Shown here: in pieces, positions 7,259 to 15,743 of the stretch
Layout: every line of letters starts with the position of its first letter
Position numbering within the stretch: the stretch's first letter is position 1
Virus record (IMG/VR): IMGVR_UViG_3300042293_000555
Location: 21,046-85,045 of that record
DNA length: 64,000 bases
DNA from: a virus
Direction: 5' to 3' (one strand)
Made by a program: the position numbers and the translations under genes
The notes under the pieces: generated by a model
Database searches by the model: none
What the model saw: only the letters and a program-made list of their open reading frames with translations
Told to the model about the DNA's origin: nothing

Positions 7259-7420
7259 AAACAACTAATGATTAACACTAATAAATACACGAGTGCTTTT
7301 AGTCAGTTGTATCTCACAGTTCTCAAATGTTAGTGATTAGGTTAATGTATCTGTCGGCAGACATGGAGTGTATGGGTTTGGGCATACATAGATACCCTAT
7401 TGAGAAGGCATTAGTTGTTT
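7259..7420 (+). ncRNA. Candidate structured RNA (162 nt)
   Basis: Closed by a perfect 12-bp helix, AAACAACTAATG (7259-7270) with CATTAGTTGTTT (7409-7420), followed by ATTTTTT. Inside are ATTAA-CACTAA pairing with TTAGTG...TTAAT, and a multi-arm domain closed by GTATCT/AGATAC with arms TCTG/CAGA and TGTATG/CATACA. The stretch is richer in G than the coding DNA, as expected for RNA in an AT-rich genome. No known ribozyme or riboswitch core was recognised. A 21-codon frame inside (7268-7333) is probably incidental. Confidence 0.6.
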
Positions 7421-7449
7421 ATTTTTTAACATTTTAAAACAATAATATT

Positions 7450-7674
7450 ATGGAAAAGATACCAACAGCAGAAGAATTTATAAAAGAAGCTCAGTCTAAT
7501 CCAAGTAAAGGATGGACTGCACGTAAACTAATGATTGAATTTGCTAAACTTCATGTAGAAGCTGCATTAAAAGCTGCTGCTGAGAATGTACAAACAAATT
7601 ATTTCTATACTGAAGATGATCCTATAGATAAAGACTCAATCCTCAATTCTTATCCACCAAATTTAATCAAGTAA
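7450..7674 (+). CDS. Small conserved-type phage protein (74 aa)
   Basis: A 74-residue soluble helical protein. Its layout (IPTAEEF near the start, a central MIEFAKLHVEAALKAA helix and a C-terminal DSILNSYP) recalls small proteins repeatedly found in Flavobacteriia phages and prophages; that is recognition from memory. Function unknown. It starts 29 bases after the structured RNA and is followed two bases later by the lipoprotein gene. Confidence 0.75.
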   Translation: MEKIPTAEEFIKEAQSNPSKGWTARKLMIEFAKLHVEAALKAAAENVQTNYFYTEDDPIDKDSILNSYPPNLIK

Positions 7675-7675
7675 T

Positions 7676-8017
7676 ATGAAATACTTATTTATCCTAATAT
7701 TATTAGTATTTACAAGCTGTGTAGATCAACAAGAGAGATTTAATAATCTCAAGAAAATGTATCCTAATTGTAAAGTAGAACCTTCTACAGGATTACTACA
7801 ACAAGGTGGATATGACTTTTTAGTTATTGATAGTAATGAGCAAATGATTGCTGTCAAATTTCGTGAGCTTAGTACTACAAAGATTTCTTCACTTAGAAAT
7901 GTAAGATAATATGATGAAGGATATAAACGTGGTCAAATAGATTGTCAAAATGATTCATTACTTTGGAAAAAGATTATGAATAATGATGGTGAGATTATAT
8001 TTCAAAAGATTAAATAA
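7676..8017 (+). pseudogene. Small lipoprotein gene with internal in-frame TAA
   Basis: The first 77 codons (7676-7909) encode a protein with a signal peptide ending in a lipobox-like VFTSC (Cys at about residue 15). After the TAA at 7907-7909 the same frame stays open for 35 more codons (YDEGYKRGQID... to IFQKIK) with coding-like composition, to a second TAA at 8015-8017. No good start exists for the second part. Either the gene was truncated by a nonsense mutation or the stop is read through. The short form alone may still function as a periplasmic or membrane-anchored lipoprotein. Confidence 0.6.
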
Positions 8018-8035
8018 CCCTTAAATACTGTAAAG

Positions 8036-8575
8036 ATGACAATTAACCAAGAGTTAGTTAAGTTTCTGCATAACTCAAATGTAGAGTGTGATTTAGCATT
8101 ATTATACTTACTGTCCTTATATCATGGACTTACTACTGATGACCTTATACCTGAAGCTACTGTTAGAGCAGTAAATACTATAGGGATTGTTGAGAGAGAT
8201 TACAAAACTAATACTCTCAATTGGCATATAGCATTATATGATGGACAAAGTACAGATGGTGTATGGGAATGGGTAAATGAGTTTAGAAAACTCTTTGCTT
8301 CTAAGAACAAAGAAAGAGAAGGTAACAAGAAAGCTTGTGTTCAGAGAATGAAAATGTTCTTTACTCAAAATCCTGACATTAGAAAACAGGATGTATTGGA
8401 AGCAACAATGATGTATCTTAGGTCAACAGATCCTAAATATGTCAAGATGGCAGAGAGATTTATCTTTGATGGACAAGGTAATTATAAAACTTCTCTACTT
8501 ACTGATTGGGTAGATAGATTAAGAGAAATCAGAATGAAACAAATTGTTGACCCAACTACTAAAATTATGAAGTAA
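8036..8575 (+). CDS. Hypothetical replication-module protein (179 aa)
   Basis: A 179-residue soluble protein, probably mostly helical, with a basic stretch near residues 90-110. Its stop overlaps the start of the DnaB-like helicase gene, so the two are translationally coupled. That position suggests a helicase loader or accessory subunit, but there is no Walker motif or other signature, so the role is inferred only from the neighbour. Confidence 0.75.
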   Translation: MTINQELVKFLHNSNVECDLALLYLLSLYHGLTTDDLIPEATVRAVNTIGIVERDYKTNTLNWHIALYDGQSTDGVWEWVNEFRKLFASKNKEREGNKKACVQRMKMFFTQNPDIRKQDVLEATMMYLRSTDPKYVKMAERFIFDGQGNYKTSLLTDWVDRLREIRMKQIVDPTTKIMK

Positions 8576-9669
8576 TGAATTTTATTGAAGCTCTTAAATT
8601 AGGACAAGAAGGACAGAATAAAGGATTACCTACAGGATTAGCACCATTAGATAGAGCTTGTGATGGAATACAAAAGAAAGCTATTTATGGTGTAGCAGCA
8701 GGTCCAAAGGTTGGTAAAAGTACTTTAGTAGATTTTGCTTTTGTAATACACCCAATATTACATTGTTTGGAACATAACATACCACTAACTGTAATTTATT
8801 TTTCTTATGAAATTGATAGAGTGAAAAAGGAATTTGACTTTGCTTCTTTTTTCTTTTTTAAAGATTATGGTATCTCTGAAATTACACATAATGGAGAAAC
8901 TTATCTTTTATCAAGCAGATACTTACTTGGTAAGTTACAAGATAGAGAAGGAGAAGTCATTCCATTAACTGAAGAACATAAAACTATACTTGAAGATATT
9001 TATACCAATAGGATTATTCCATTATTTGGAGAATATAATTCTAAAGGTATAAAGTTAAAAGAAGGTGTAATTCAGTTTATGGAAGACAGAGATAATCCTA
9101 CAGGTATGAGAAATACTATTCTTGAATATGCAAGAAAGAATGGTGAGTTTACTTTTCAAGAGTATGAAGCTACTGAAGATGGTAAAAAGGTAAAGAAAAA
9201 TAGACTTTTAGGTTATGTCCATAAGGATAAACAAAAGAGAACTATTATCATTACTGACCACATCAGAAAACTTAAGAGAGAAAGAGGTTATTCAATGAAA
9301 GAGAATATGGATAAATGGATAGAATACAGTGTAGAACTGAGAAATTTCTGTCATTATACATTTGTCCACATTGTTCACTTGAATAGATCTATCTCTAACA
9401 TAGAAAGACTTAAGTTTAATGGAGAATATATCTATCCTACAGGTGAGGATGTTAAGGACTCAGGTAACTTGAGTGAAGAGTGTGATTATCTTTTTACACT
9501 TTTTAATCCTACTGATGAAAAATATGGGTTAACCACACACTTTGGACATCAGTTGCATGAGTATCCAAATTACAGGTCTATTCACTTAGTAGAATCACGA
9601 GATACAGAATGTCCACAACATCTTGCAGTACAGATGTATGGTAATATCAAACATTTTAAAACTTTATAA
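8575..9669 (+). CDS. DnaB-like replicative helicase ATPase
   Basis: RecA-fold ATPase of 364 residues. Walker A is GPKVGKST (residues 43-50). A Walker B-like strand TIIITDHI lies near residue 225, followed by HIVHLNRS (sensor-like, about 265) and a C-terminal SGNLSEECDYLFTL segment like the DnaB/RecA core. Unlike cellular DnaB it lacks the N-terminal scaffold domain. It is expected to be the ring helicase at the phage fork, acting with the Toprim primase encoded at 11677. Coupled to the 179-residue upstream gene. Confidence 0.85.
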   Translation: MNFIEALKLGQEGQNKGLPTGLAPLDRACDGIQKKAIYGVAAGPKVGKSTLVDFAFVIHPILHCLEHNIPLTVIYFSYEIDRVKKEFDFASFFFFKDYGISEITHNGETYLLSSRYLLGKLQDREGEVIPLTEEHKTILEDIYTNRIIPLFGEYNSKGIKLKEGVIQFMEDRDNPTGMRNTILEYARKNGEFTFQEYEATEDGKKVKKNRLLGYVHKDKQKRTIIITDHIRKLKRERGYSMKENMDKWIEYSVELRNFCHYTFVHIVHLNRSISNIERLKFNGEYIYPTGEDVKDSGNLSEECDYLFTLFNPTDEKYGLTTHFGHQLHEYPNYRSIHLVESRDTECPQHLAVQMYGNIKHFKTL

Positions 9670-9683
9670 ACAATTAGAAAGCA

Positions 9684-10391
9684 ATGGCAAAAATTATGAT
9701 TATTTCAGAAAGCGGCTTTGGTAAATCTACCTCTATTTGTCCAAGTGAAGAACTTGGTATTAAGGGTTTAGATCACACCACCACTTTTATTGTAAATGTT
9801 AATAACAAAGACTTACCTGCAAGAGGTTGGAAAAAGTTATATAAACACATTCAAGGTAAAGATCTTAGTACCGGTAATTATGTAGAAACTAATGTAGGTT
9901 TAGACATAGCAGGTCTTATTGGTATTTTGAATGAGAAAAAACCTGAAATCACTACTCTTGTTATTGATGATTTTCAATACATTATGTCAGATTACTACAT
10001 GGAGAAAGCTAAAACAAGTGGCTTTGATAAATTTCAGGATATAGGTTACTTTATAGGTAAAATATTCTCTGCCATTCAAAAGTTTAAAGGTCATGTTATC
10101 ATTCTTACACACCCTGAAGAAGTACAAGGCACTTATGGTACTACCTATAAAGCTAAAACAGCAGGTAAGATGGTAGATCAGTACATTACTATGGAAGGTA
10201 AGTTTGATATAGTACTCTATGGTGCTCAGGAGTTTGACAACAAAACTAAGAAAGCATTAAAACAATTTGTTACTAATTTTGATGGTAGATATCCTGCTAA
10301 AAGTCCTGTAGGAATGTTTCCACTTACAATACCAAATGATTTAGGACTTGTTATTGACCTTGTAAACAAATACTACGATGGAGAAGAATAA
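9684..10391 (+). CDS. Sak4-like RecA/AAA ATPase
   Basis: P-loop ATPase of 235 residues. Walker A SGFGKST lies at residues 9-15, right after the first beta strand, and Walker B is TLVIDDFQY near residue 95, followed by a HVIILTHPEE strand. The size, the extreme N-terminal P-loop and the DD-type Walker B fit the Sak4 group of phage single-strand annealing/recombination ATPases, which usually work with an SSB. A likely SSB candidate is encoded at 10888. Confidence 0.82.
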   Translation: MAKIMIISESGFGKSTSICPSEELGIKGLDHTTTFIVNVNNKDLPARGWKKLYKHIQGKDLSTGNYVETNVGLDIAGLIGILNEKKPEITTLVIDDFQYIMSDYYMEKAKTSGFDKFQDIGYFIGKIFSAIQKFKGHVIILTHPEEVQGTYGTTYKAKTAGKMVDQYITMEGKFDIVLYGAQEFDNKTKKALKQFVTNFDGRYPAKSPVGMFPLTIPNDLGLVIDLVNKYYDGEE

Positions 10392-10476
10392 TATTTTTAA
10401 AACTATAAGAAAAGGTGTTAAAGTTTACACCTGTTCCCCAGTTACTGATGGAACAATTAAAACTTCTAAAAGATAA
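10378..10476 (+). CDS. Possible small protein (32 aa)
   Basis: ATG 10378 overlaps the end of the Sak4-like gene and runs 32 codons to TAA 10474-10476. The product is basic (MEKNNIFKTIRKG...) with codon use like its neighbours, and it fills an otherwise empty 130-base gap. Too short to be sure. Confidence 0.4.
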   Translation: MEKNNIFKTIRKGVKVYTCSPVTDGTIKTSKR

Positions 10477-10522
10477 TTTGTATTTTTATAACCCAATTTT
10501 TAAATTTTAAACATTTCAAACC

Positions 10523-10816
10523 ATGTCACAAATCAAAGTTTCCGAGATTTTAAATGATCTTACCAATGGTCTTACAAGAGAAGACATCAAAAAGAAGTAC
10601 AACATGTCAACTGCTCAATTGAAAGCAGTATTTGCTCATCCTAAGTTGAAAGGTAGAAAGACTAAGAAAGCTGAAGAGCCTATTAATCTTATTGATGACC
10701 TTGATACTGCTGAAATTGCAACACCTACAGTTGCAGTAACTGTAACTACAATTGAAGAACCAGTTGAAGAAGTAGAAAGTATTACACCTGCAACTCTTGA
10801 TGATCAGTTTGTATAA
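10523..10816 (+). CDS. Small HTH-like protein (97 aa)
   Basis: The N-terminal 45 residues contain a helix-turn-helix-like pattern (residues 17-37, LTREDIKKKYNMSTAQLK) followed by a basic patch, KGRKTKK. The C-terminal half is an acidic, Thr/Val/Glu-rich disordered tail. A DNA-binding regulator or SSB-interacting protein is possible. It sits between two recombination/replication genes and is followed by a terminator. Confidence 0.75.
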   Translation: MSQIKVSEILNDLTNGLTREDIKKKYNMSTAQLKAVFAHPKLKGRKTKKAEEPINLIDDLDTAEIATPTVAVTVTTIEEPVEEVESITPATLDDQFV

Positions 10817-10828
10817 GGTAAAGTTAAT

Positions 10829-10853
10829 GGAGAGGAAGTAATTCCTCTCCTTT
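10829..10853 (+). terminator. Intrinsic terminator
   Basis: Stem GGAGAGGA/TCCTCTCC with loop AGTAAT and then TTTG. It separates the Sak4 unit from the next gene. Confidence 0.8.
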
Positions 10854-10887
10854 GTTATTCATTCATTCACTAAATTATATATTAAAA

Positions 10888-11667
10888 ATGAGTTACGGGT
10901 ATAACAATGATGAAAAAGCATCTTCAAGTTTGAATTTTGGTCTAAATCAAAAAGCAGTAATGACCAAATTTGAATTTAACCCCAATGGTGGTAAAGAAGG
11001 TGCAGCACAGGAATGTCTTGATATTATCTTTGAGTTTCCTAATGGAACTACAAAGAATTACAGACAATTTCCAATTACAAAAGCTAAATCTAAAGATGGT
11101 AATGACATCACAGACCCAAGAGCTAAGGAAATGATTGCAGCATTCAATGAGTTTAACTCAAAGATTACTCAGATTATGAAATGTTTTGTAACAGAAGAAG
11201 AAGTTAAACAAGGTTTAAGTACTGTATCTAATTTCAAATCTTTTTGTCAAGCATTGACTAATCTTCTTCCTTCTAATTGGAAAGAAATGTCTATTGATAT
11301 TTTCTGTCAATATCAGTGGCAACCAAAAGGAGATTATGATGCTAAATTTGTAGAAATAGCATCTAATGTCAAACAGGGTAAAGTATTTACAGCAGGTGTT
11401 GAAGGTTATTTTGATGCTGTTACTATAGATACTGAAACTAAAATTGCTACTTACAAAGGACAAGAATATCCTATTGTAGTAGAATTTAAGAAAGCTTCAT
11501 TTACTATCAATGAAAGAGCTTATTCAGTTGCTGAACAAACAGGTTTAATTTATATCGAAGATGAAAGTGGAGATCTCCATCCAATTTCAAGAACTGCATG
11601 GTTCATGAAAAGTAATTGGGCAAAGGCAGTAAATGGTGATACACCTATTCAATCATCTTGGGAATAA
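10888..11667 (+). CDS. Putative ssDNA-binding protein (259 aa)
   Basis: Start set at ATG 10888 in an A-rich leader; upstream in-frame codons overlap the terminator. The protein is 259 residues, soluble, predicted beta-rich, with several aromatic residues and a C-terminal tail ending in PIQSSWE. Position between the Sak4-like ATPase and the primase suggests the phage ssDNA-binding protein or another replication factor. No OB-fold signature can be proven by eye, so this is a context-based guess. Confidence 0.6.
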   Translation: MSYGYNNDEKASSSLNFGLNQKAVMTKFEFNPNGGKEGAAQECLDIIFEFPNGTTKNYRQFPITKAKSKDGNDITDPRAKEMIAAFNEFNSKITQIMKCFVTEEEVKQGLSTVSNFKSFCQALTNLLPSNWKEMSIDIFCQYQWQPKGDYDAKFVEIASNVKQGKVFTAGVEGYFDAVTIDTETKIATYKGQEYPIVVEFKKASFTINERAYSVAEQTGLIYIEDESGDLHPISRTAWFMKSNWAKAVNGDTPIQSSWE

Positions 11668-11676
11668 ATTAAAACT

Positions 11677-12648
11677 ATGTACGGCTATCATACAGATATA
11701 ACTAATACTAACATTGATGAGTTCTTTAATAGAATAAATCAAGAAGAAGTCTTCAAACACTTGTTTGGAGATTTTGAAATTGGTACTTATATTACATCTC
11801 CTTTTAGAGATGATGGTAGTCCTGGATGTTGGATACAATGGAGTGGTAAAAAACTATATTTTACTGATTTTGCTTCAAATTGTGGCAGAGTTAATTTAGA
11901 TGCTTTAGGTATAATTCAAAAGAAATATAATCTATCTGTTCGGAAAGCGATGGACTTTATATTATCTTTTGACTTTACTAAAGAACCTGAATATCCTAAG
12001 TTTTCTCCCACTTCTATTGTATCTTCATCTAATAATTCTATTTTAGAATTTTGTCCAAAACCATTTGATGAGTATCATAAACTGTATTGGTCACAGTATG
12101 AGATAACTTCTACTCAACTTATCTTAGATAACATATTTGCTACTAAATGGTATAAGGTAAACAATCACACATTTAACCCTTATCCTGTAGAAACTACTTA
12201 CACTATTAGTTATTCTACCAGCATAAAAATATGTAGACCAAAGGCTACATCTCACAAATGGACAACAAATGCTACCAAAGATGTAATAGGTGGCACAAGA
12301 TCTCTTCCATTCTTAGGTAAAAATCTTATAATTACCAAGTCGTACAAAGATTGGAGAGTACTTACAAATTTAGGATTTCATACAATGTATTTTCAAAATG
12401 AAGGTATGTTTCCTACAATGGAAAATCTTTACATTTACTTAGAAGCATTTGACAATGTATACATCTTATTTGATAATGATGCAGCAGGTGTTAATGCTTC
12501 TTCTAAATTAAAAACTTACATAAATGATTCATTTACAGGTAAAGTAGAATCACTACTATTACCTACAAAATCTAAAGACCCTGCTGATGCAATAAAAGCA
12601 GGTGAAAAACAAAAATTAATTTCATTTCTAAATCCGTTATTACAATGA
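11677..12648 (+). CDS. DNA primase, DnaG/Toprim type
   Basis: A 323-residue primase. The N-terminal part (about residues 40-90) has the SPFRDDGSPG...TDFAS pattern of DnaG-type zinc/RNAP-like domains, although the full CHC2 zinc ligands are not evident. The Toprim core includes IITKSYKDW and LFDNDAAG (D266, D268), followed by KDPADAIKAG near the C-terminus. It should synthesise primers for the PolB/DnaB fork. Its stop overlaps the start of the Ubl gene (ATGA at 12645-12648), so replication and the Ubl cassette are linked in one transcript. Confidence 0.88.
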   Translation: MYGYHTDITNTNIDEFFNRINQEEVFKHLFGDFEIGTYITSPFRDDGSPGCWIQWSGKKLYFTDFASNCGRVNLDALGIIQKKYNLSVRKAMDFILSFDFTKEPEYPKFSPTSIVSSSNNSILEFCPKPFDEYHKLYWSQYEITSTQLILDNIFATKWYKVNNHTFNPYPVETTYTISYSTSIKICRPKATSHKWTTNATKDVIGGTRSLPFLGKNLIITKSYKDWRVLTNLGFHTMYFQNEGMFPTMENLYIYLEAFDNVYILFDNDAAGVNASSKLKTYINDSFTGKVESLLLPTKSKDPADAIKAGEKQKLISFLNPLLQ

Positions 12649-13352
12649 GAAAAGTTAAAGTTTATTCAACAGTATCAGGTTTAAGACAATTTGATTCATC
12701 AGCAACTATTTGGGGAGAACTCAAATACGAGTTACAAAATGAAGGTTATTCATTTTCTAATATGACAGTTACTGAAAACAAAAGAAACAGTACCTTAATG
12801 TTAGATGAAGCAGAATTACCTGAAGAAGATTTTGTACTAATGCTTACACCACAGAAAACTAAAAGTGGTGCAATGAGTTATGGTGAAATCAGAGCACAGA
12901 TTAAAGAAGCTTTTATGTCTTATGGAACAGCTGCTGCTACACACTTTAATGAAGGAAAGAACTATACCAATAAATCTAAAGATGAGTTAGAATTTCTTTT
13001 AAATTCTTGGTTAAAGAAAATACCTACAAGTAAACAAGTTGTACTACCTAAAGCAGAAGTATCTCCTGCACCTATTAAGGTAGATACCAGTTATACAGAA
13101 GACTTAGAAGATGATGAAGATGACTACGAAGATAATGAAGAAGATGAAGATTCTGATGAAGTAGCAGAAGTTATTGAAGCTATTTCTAACCTTAACTGGA
13201 ATGGAAGATATGATGACTTTAACCTTGCTATTGCTCTAATTAGAGGTGAGAAATCTGCTAAGAATCTAACTTCATATAATGTAGCATCTGTAAAAATTAC
13301 TACATCTGAAGAAGATGCTTGGATTGCTAAGATGAGAAATAAAGGGTTATAA
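12645..13352 (+). CDS. Putative ubiquitin-like protein (Ubl)
   Basis: A 235-residue protein whose first 75 residues have a beta-grasp/Ubl pattern: strand KVKVYS, a helix near IWGELKYELQ, then strands around MTVTE, STLMLDEAELPEEDFVLMLTP. This resembles the Ubl partner (protein C) of the PRTRC-type prokaryotic ubiquitin-like systems. A helical segment, a strongly acidic linker (residues 145-178) and a C-terminal helical module follow. The protein ends in NKGL, a near-terminal Gly that peptidase trimming could expose, but no classical GG is present. It is immediately followed by E2-like, JAMM and E1-like genes, which supports the call. A terminator separates it from them, allowing higher Ubl expression. 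Confidence 0.62.
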   Translation: MRKVKVYSTVSGLRQFDSSATIWGELKYELQNEGYSFSNMTVTENKRNSTLMLDEAELPEEDFVLMLTPQKTKSGAMSYGEIRAQIKEAFMSYGTAAATHFNEGKNYTNKSKDELEFLLNSWLKKIPTSKQVVLPKAEVSPAPIKVDTSYTEDLEDDEDDYEDNEEDEDSDEVAEVIEAISNLNWNGRYDDFNLAIALIRGEKSAKNLTSYNVASVKITTSEEDAWIAKMRNKGL

Positions 13353-13372
13353 ATTGTTGCTTGCTCATTTTT

Positions 13373-13409
13373 AGAAGACTGTTATGTAATGTAGCAGTCT
13401 TCTTTTTTT
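13373..13409 (+). terminator. Intrinsic terminator between Ubl and E2 genes
   Basis: Stem AGAAGACTG/CAGTCTTCT (13373-13381/13395-13403), then seven T. It ends the replication/Ubl transcript; partial read-through would make Ubl more abundant than its enzymes. Confidence 0.88.
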
Positions 13410-13429
13410 ATTTAACTAATTCTAAAATT

Positions 13430-14689
13430 ATGATAAACGTAGGACATCTAATTCTTAGAGCATTTAAACAAAGAACTTTAGATAACATTTCAAAATTTTA
13501 TAAACCTGTAGAAAATATTATAACTGAAAGATTTAGAAAAGTAAATTTAACACCTATTTTTCCTTTCTATAATCAAGTAAAACAAGGTTTAGATGCTTGG
13601 GGTGGTGAATATGAGTTGACTTTAAATTATGAAATAAAGTCAATAGCTATAAATGATGTAAATACTTTTCTTCATTATTGTCACAATAAGAAAAAGCATC
13701 ATTTCAGTTATCCTTTGTATGACATTGTAAATTCAATTAACCTTAATGGTACTTTTACTAATAGTTTTATATTCTATAATCCAATACTACAAATTACATT
13801 ACATTATCCTGAAGTAAAAATTGAAAATGAGAATAAGGAATTTCTAAATTTAAGAAATTTCTTTGTCAGATTTAATATTAGTCTTGATGGTAATGTTAGT
13901 GAGTTAACAGGTAATAAAACTACCTATACAACTGCTGAATATGATAAAAGATATATTCATTCTCATTTACATACTCTTAGTACAAATTATAAATTAAAAT
14001 TTGATAATTTTTGTTTGGGTACAGGACAACCTATATCTTTTGCTAAGATAATGCTTGAAGAAGTAATTAAATCTAAACAAGGTATTAATGATGCTATAAA
14101 CTATTATTGTCAAAATATAAATGTAGTAGTTAATACTGAAAGTCTTGCTGGAACACCTTATATCAGATTAAGTGGAGTATCAAATAATTATGTAGATTTT
14201 AATTCAAGTGATGTAAGTGTTTTATGTAGTTCTGTGTTTGATTATCTTAGTAAAATGGATTTAAGTAAAATTAAATCTGATCTTTTTAAAATTGGTGCAG
14301 TAAGAGTAGTTAATAAAGATGTCAAACTTACTGATAAAGCAGATGTAGTATTGTTTATAGATCCTGTTTTATATGATTTTGATAAAGTAAAGTCTATACT
14401 TAATATTTCAAAATTTATATCTGTTAAATACAATGGTGTAGATGTTAAACTGTACGAAGTTTCATCTGCAACATCTATTGTTGAACCTATTTTTATAAGG
14501 TTTAATGGTAAAAAGTTTTATTTTACAATAGATAATCCAGCTATTTATTCACCTGAAAAGTTACAAATAACTTTTTCACAACCATTTAAAAAATATGTTA
14601 GACAATTTATCAAAACTCTCTACTTATCAGCAGCAATTGTTGAACGAGAAACCATTAAAGAAAGTACAATTGCCTTTCCTGAACCTTAA
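13430..14689 (+). CDS. Putative E2-like conjugating protein
   Basis: Start at ATG 13430; an upstream non-ATG start at 13361 would fall before the terminator. The 419-residue protein has a central region like bacterial E2 (PRTRC protein B-type) folds: a YPEV turn, strands NFFVRFNISL, then RYIHSHLHTLS (H177, H179), and DNFCLGTGQP with C195 in the CLG context typical of the E2 active site. The N-terminal 70 and C-terminal 180 residues are unassigned; the C-terminal part has a repeated beta pattern. It would take Ubl from the E1-like enzyme encoded at 15736. The gene overlaps the JAMM gene by 95 bases. E2 assignment rests on the Cys motif plus context. Confidence 0.6.
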   Translation: MINVGHLILRAFKQRTLDNISKFYKPVENIITERFRKVNLTPIFPFYNQVKQGLDAWGGEYELTLNYEIKSIAINDVNTFLHYCHNKKKHHFSYPLYDIVNSINLNGTFTNSFIFYNPILQITLHYPEVKIENENKEFLNLRNFFVRFNISLDGNVSELTGNKTTYTTAEYDKRYIHSHLHTLSTNYKLKFDNFCLGTGQPISFAKIMLEEVIKSKQGINDAINYYCQNINVVVNTESLAGTPYIRLSGVSNNYVDFNSSDVSVLCSSVFDYLSKMDLSKIKSDLFKIGAVRVVNKDVKLTDKADVVLFIDPVLYDFDKVKSILNISKFISVKYNGVDVKLYEVSSATSIVEPIFIRFNGKKFYFTIDNPAIYSPEKLQITFSQPFKKYVRQFIKTLYLSAAIVERETIKESTIAFPEP

Positions 14690-15743
14690 TGGACAACCAA
14701 AAGTTATTTTATCTAATCTTTTATGGGAAAAAATGCAGTTTTTGTGTAACCATATTAGTACTGTAGAGTGGAGTGGATGTATATTTTATGAAATTCATGG
14801 TGCATTAGATAAACCTGAAGAGTTACAAATCTTTGTACATGATATGATTCCTTTAGATAAAGGTACAACAGGATTTACAGAGTATAATTTTGATGGAAGA
14901 GTTATTGCATATATGACTGAAATGGAATATTTTGAATACAGGATAGGACATTTACATTCTCATCACAGTATGAAAACATTTTTCTCAGGCACTGATTTGG
15001 AAGAAGTAAATGAAAACTCTGAACACATTAAACCTTATCTCAGTATTATCATCAATAATGCTTATGATTTTTCTTGTAAGTTAGCATTCAGGTTAAAAGT
15101 ACTTAATCCTACTATCTATGAATATCAGGAGATTGATAATGTACCTAAACAACTTGTGATACAACAATCTGATGAGTATGTTGCTAATTATGATTGTTTA
15201 GTAATCACACCAAAGAAAGAATTTAGTGTAAATCCTTCTTTCTTAGCTCAGTTTAATGAGATAATGAAACCAAAACCATCTAAATTTCCTACTTATATAG
15301 CTAATACTAAACCTATTGGGTTTAAAAGTGATCAACTTGAATTTGAATTTGATGATTTCTTTGGTTCACTTGATTCTCCAACATCAGATAGGAAAGGTAT
15401 TGATGAAGTGTCTGATAGTGGAATTACATTAGCAGAGTTTGAGAAATTCTATTGTTATTTACTTAGGTTAGGGTTAGATGTACCAGGAGATACTATGGAA
15501 AAAGTATTGGAAGATTTAGATGAATCAGCAAGAGCTGAAGATTTTAATTTAGAACAGTTTGCATATAATCTAAAGAAAGATTTTCCTAAGAATTTTAAGA
15601 AGTTTTGGAATGTAAAAATATTAACTAAAAGAGAAGAAGCAAGTGAGTGGGAAGAATTTACTGATGAACTTATGTTTGCATCAGATGAATTTCCAATCTT
15701 AGATTCTCTTTTGGAACTCTTAATGTCACCAAATCATGAGTAG
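14595..15743 (+). CDS. JAMM/JAB metallopeptidase (deubiquitinase-like)
   Basis: A 382-residue protein with a complete JAMM zinc site: E58 (VEWSG), then H121-S-H123-x7-S131-x2-D134 (HLHSHHSMKTFFSGTD). In this family the Glu, two His and Asp form the active site that cleaves ubiquitin-like tails or isopeptides. The MPN fold fills about residues 20-180. The remaining 200 residues are acidic and helical, with no known domain. It starts 95 bases inside the E2-like gene and overlaps the E1-like gene by eight bases, so all are co-translated. Probable role: maturation of the Ubl precursor and/or removal of conjugated Ubl. Confidence 0.92.
   Translation: MLDNLSKLSTYQQQLLNEKPLKKVQLPFLNLNGQPKVILSNLLWEKMQFLCNHISTVEWSGCIFYEIHGALDKPEELQIFVHDMIPLDKGTTGFTEYNFDGRVIAYMTEMEYFEYRIGHLHSHHSMKTFFSGTDLEEVNENSEHIKPYLSIIINNAYDFSCKLAFRLKVLNPTIYEYQEIDNVPKQLVIQQSDEYVANYDCLVITPKKEFSVNPSFLAQFNEIMKPKPSKFPTYIANTKPIGFKSDQLEFEFDDFFGSLDSPTSDRKGIDEVSDSGITLAEFEKFYCYLLRLGLDVPGDTMEKVLEDLDESARAEDFNLEQFAYNLKKDFPKNFKKFWNVKILTKREEASEWEEFTDELMFASDEFPILDSLLELLMSPNHE

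Noticed and set aside
7255-7300. Hammerhead ribozyme (GAAAC ... CTAATGA)
   Set aside because: The CUGAUGA core is changed at an essential G and the required stems are not present in the right order.
7268-7333. 21-codon frame inside the structured RNA
   Set aside because: It begins within the closing helix of the RNA and has no independent support; probably chance.
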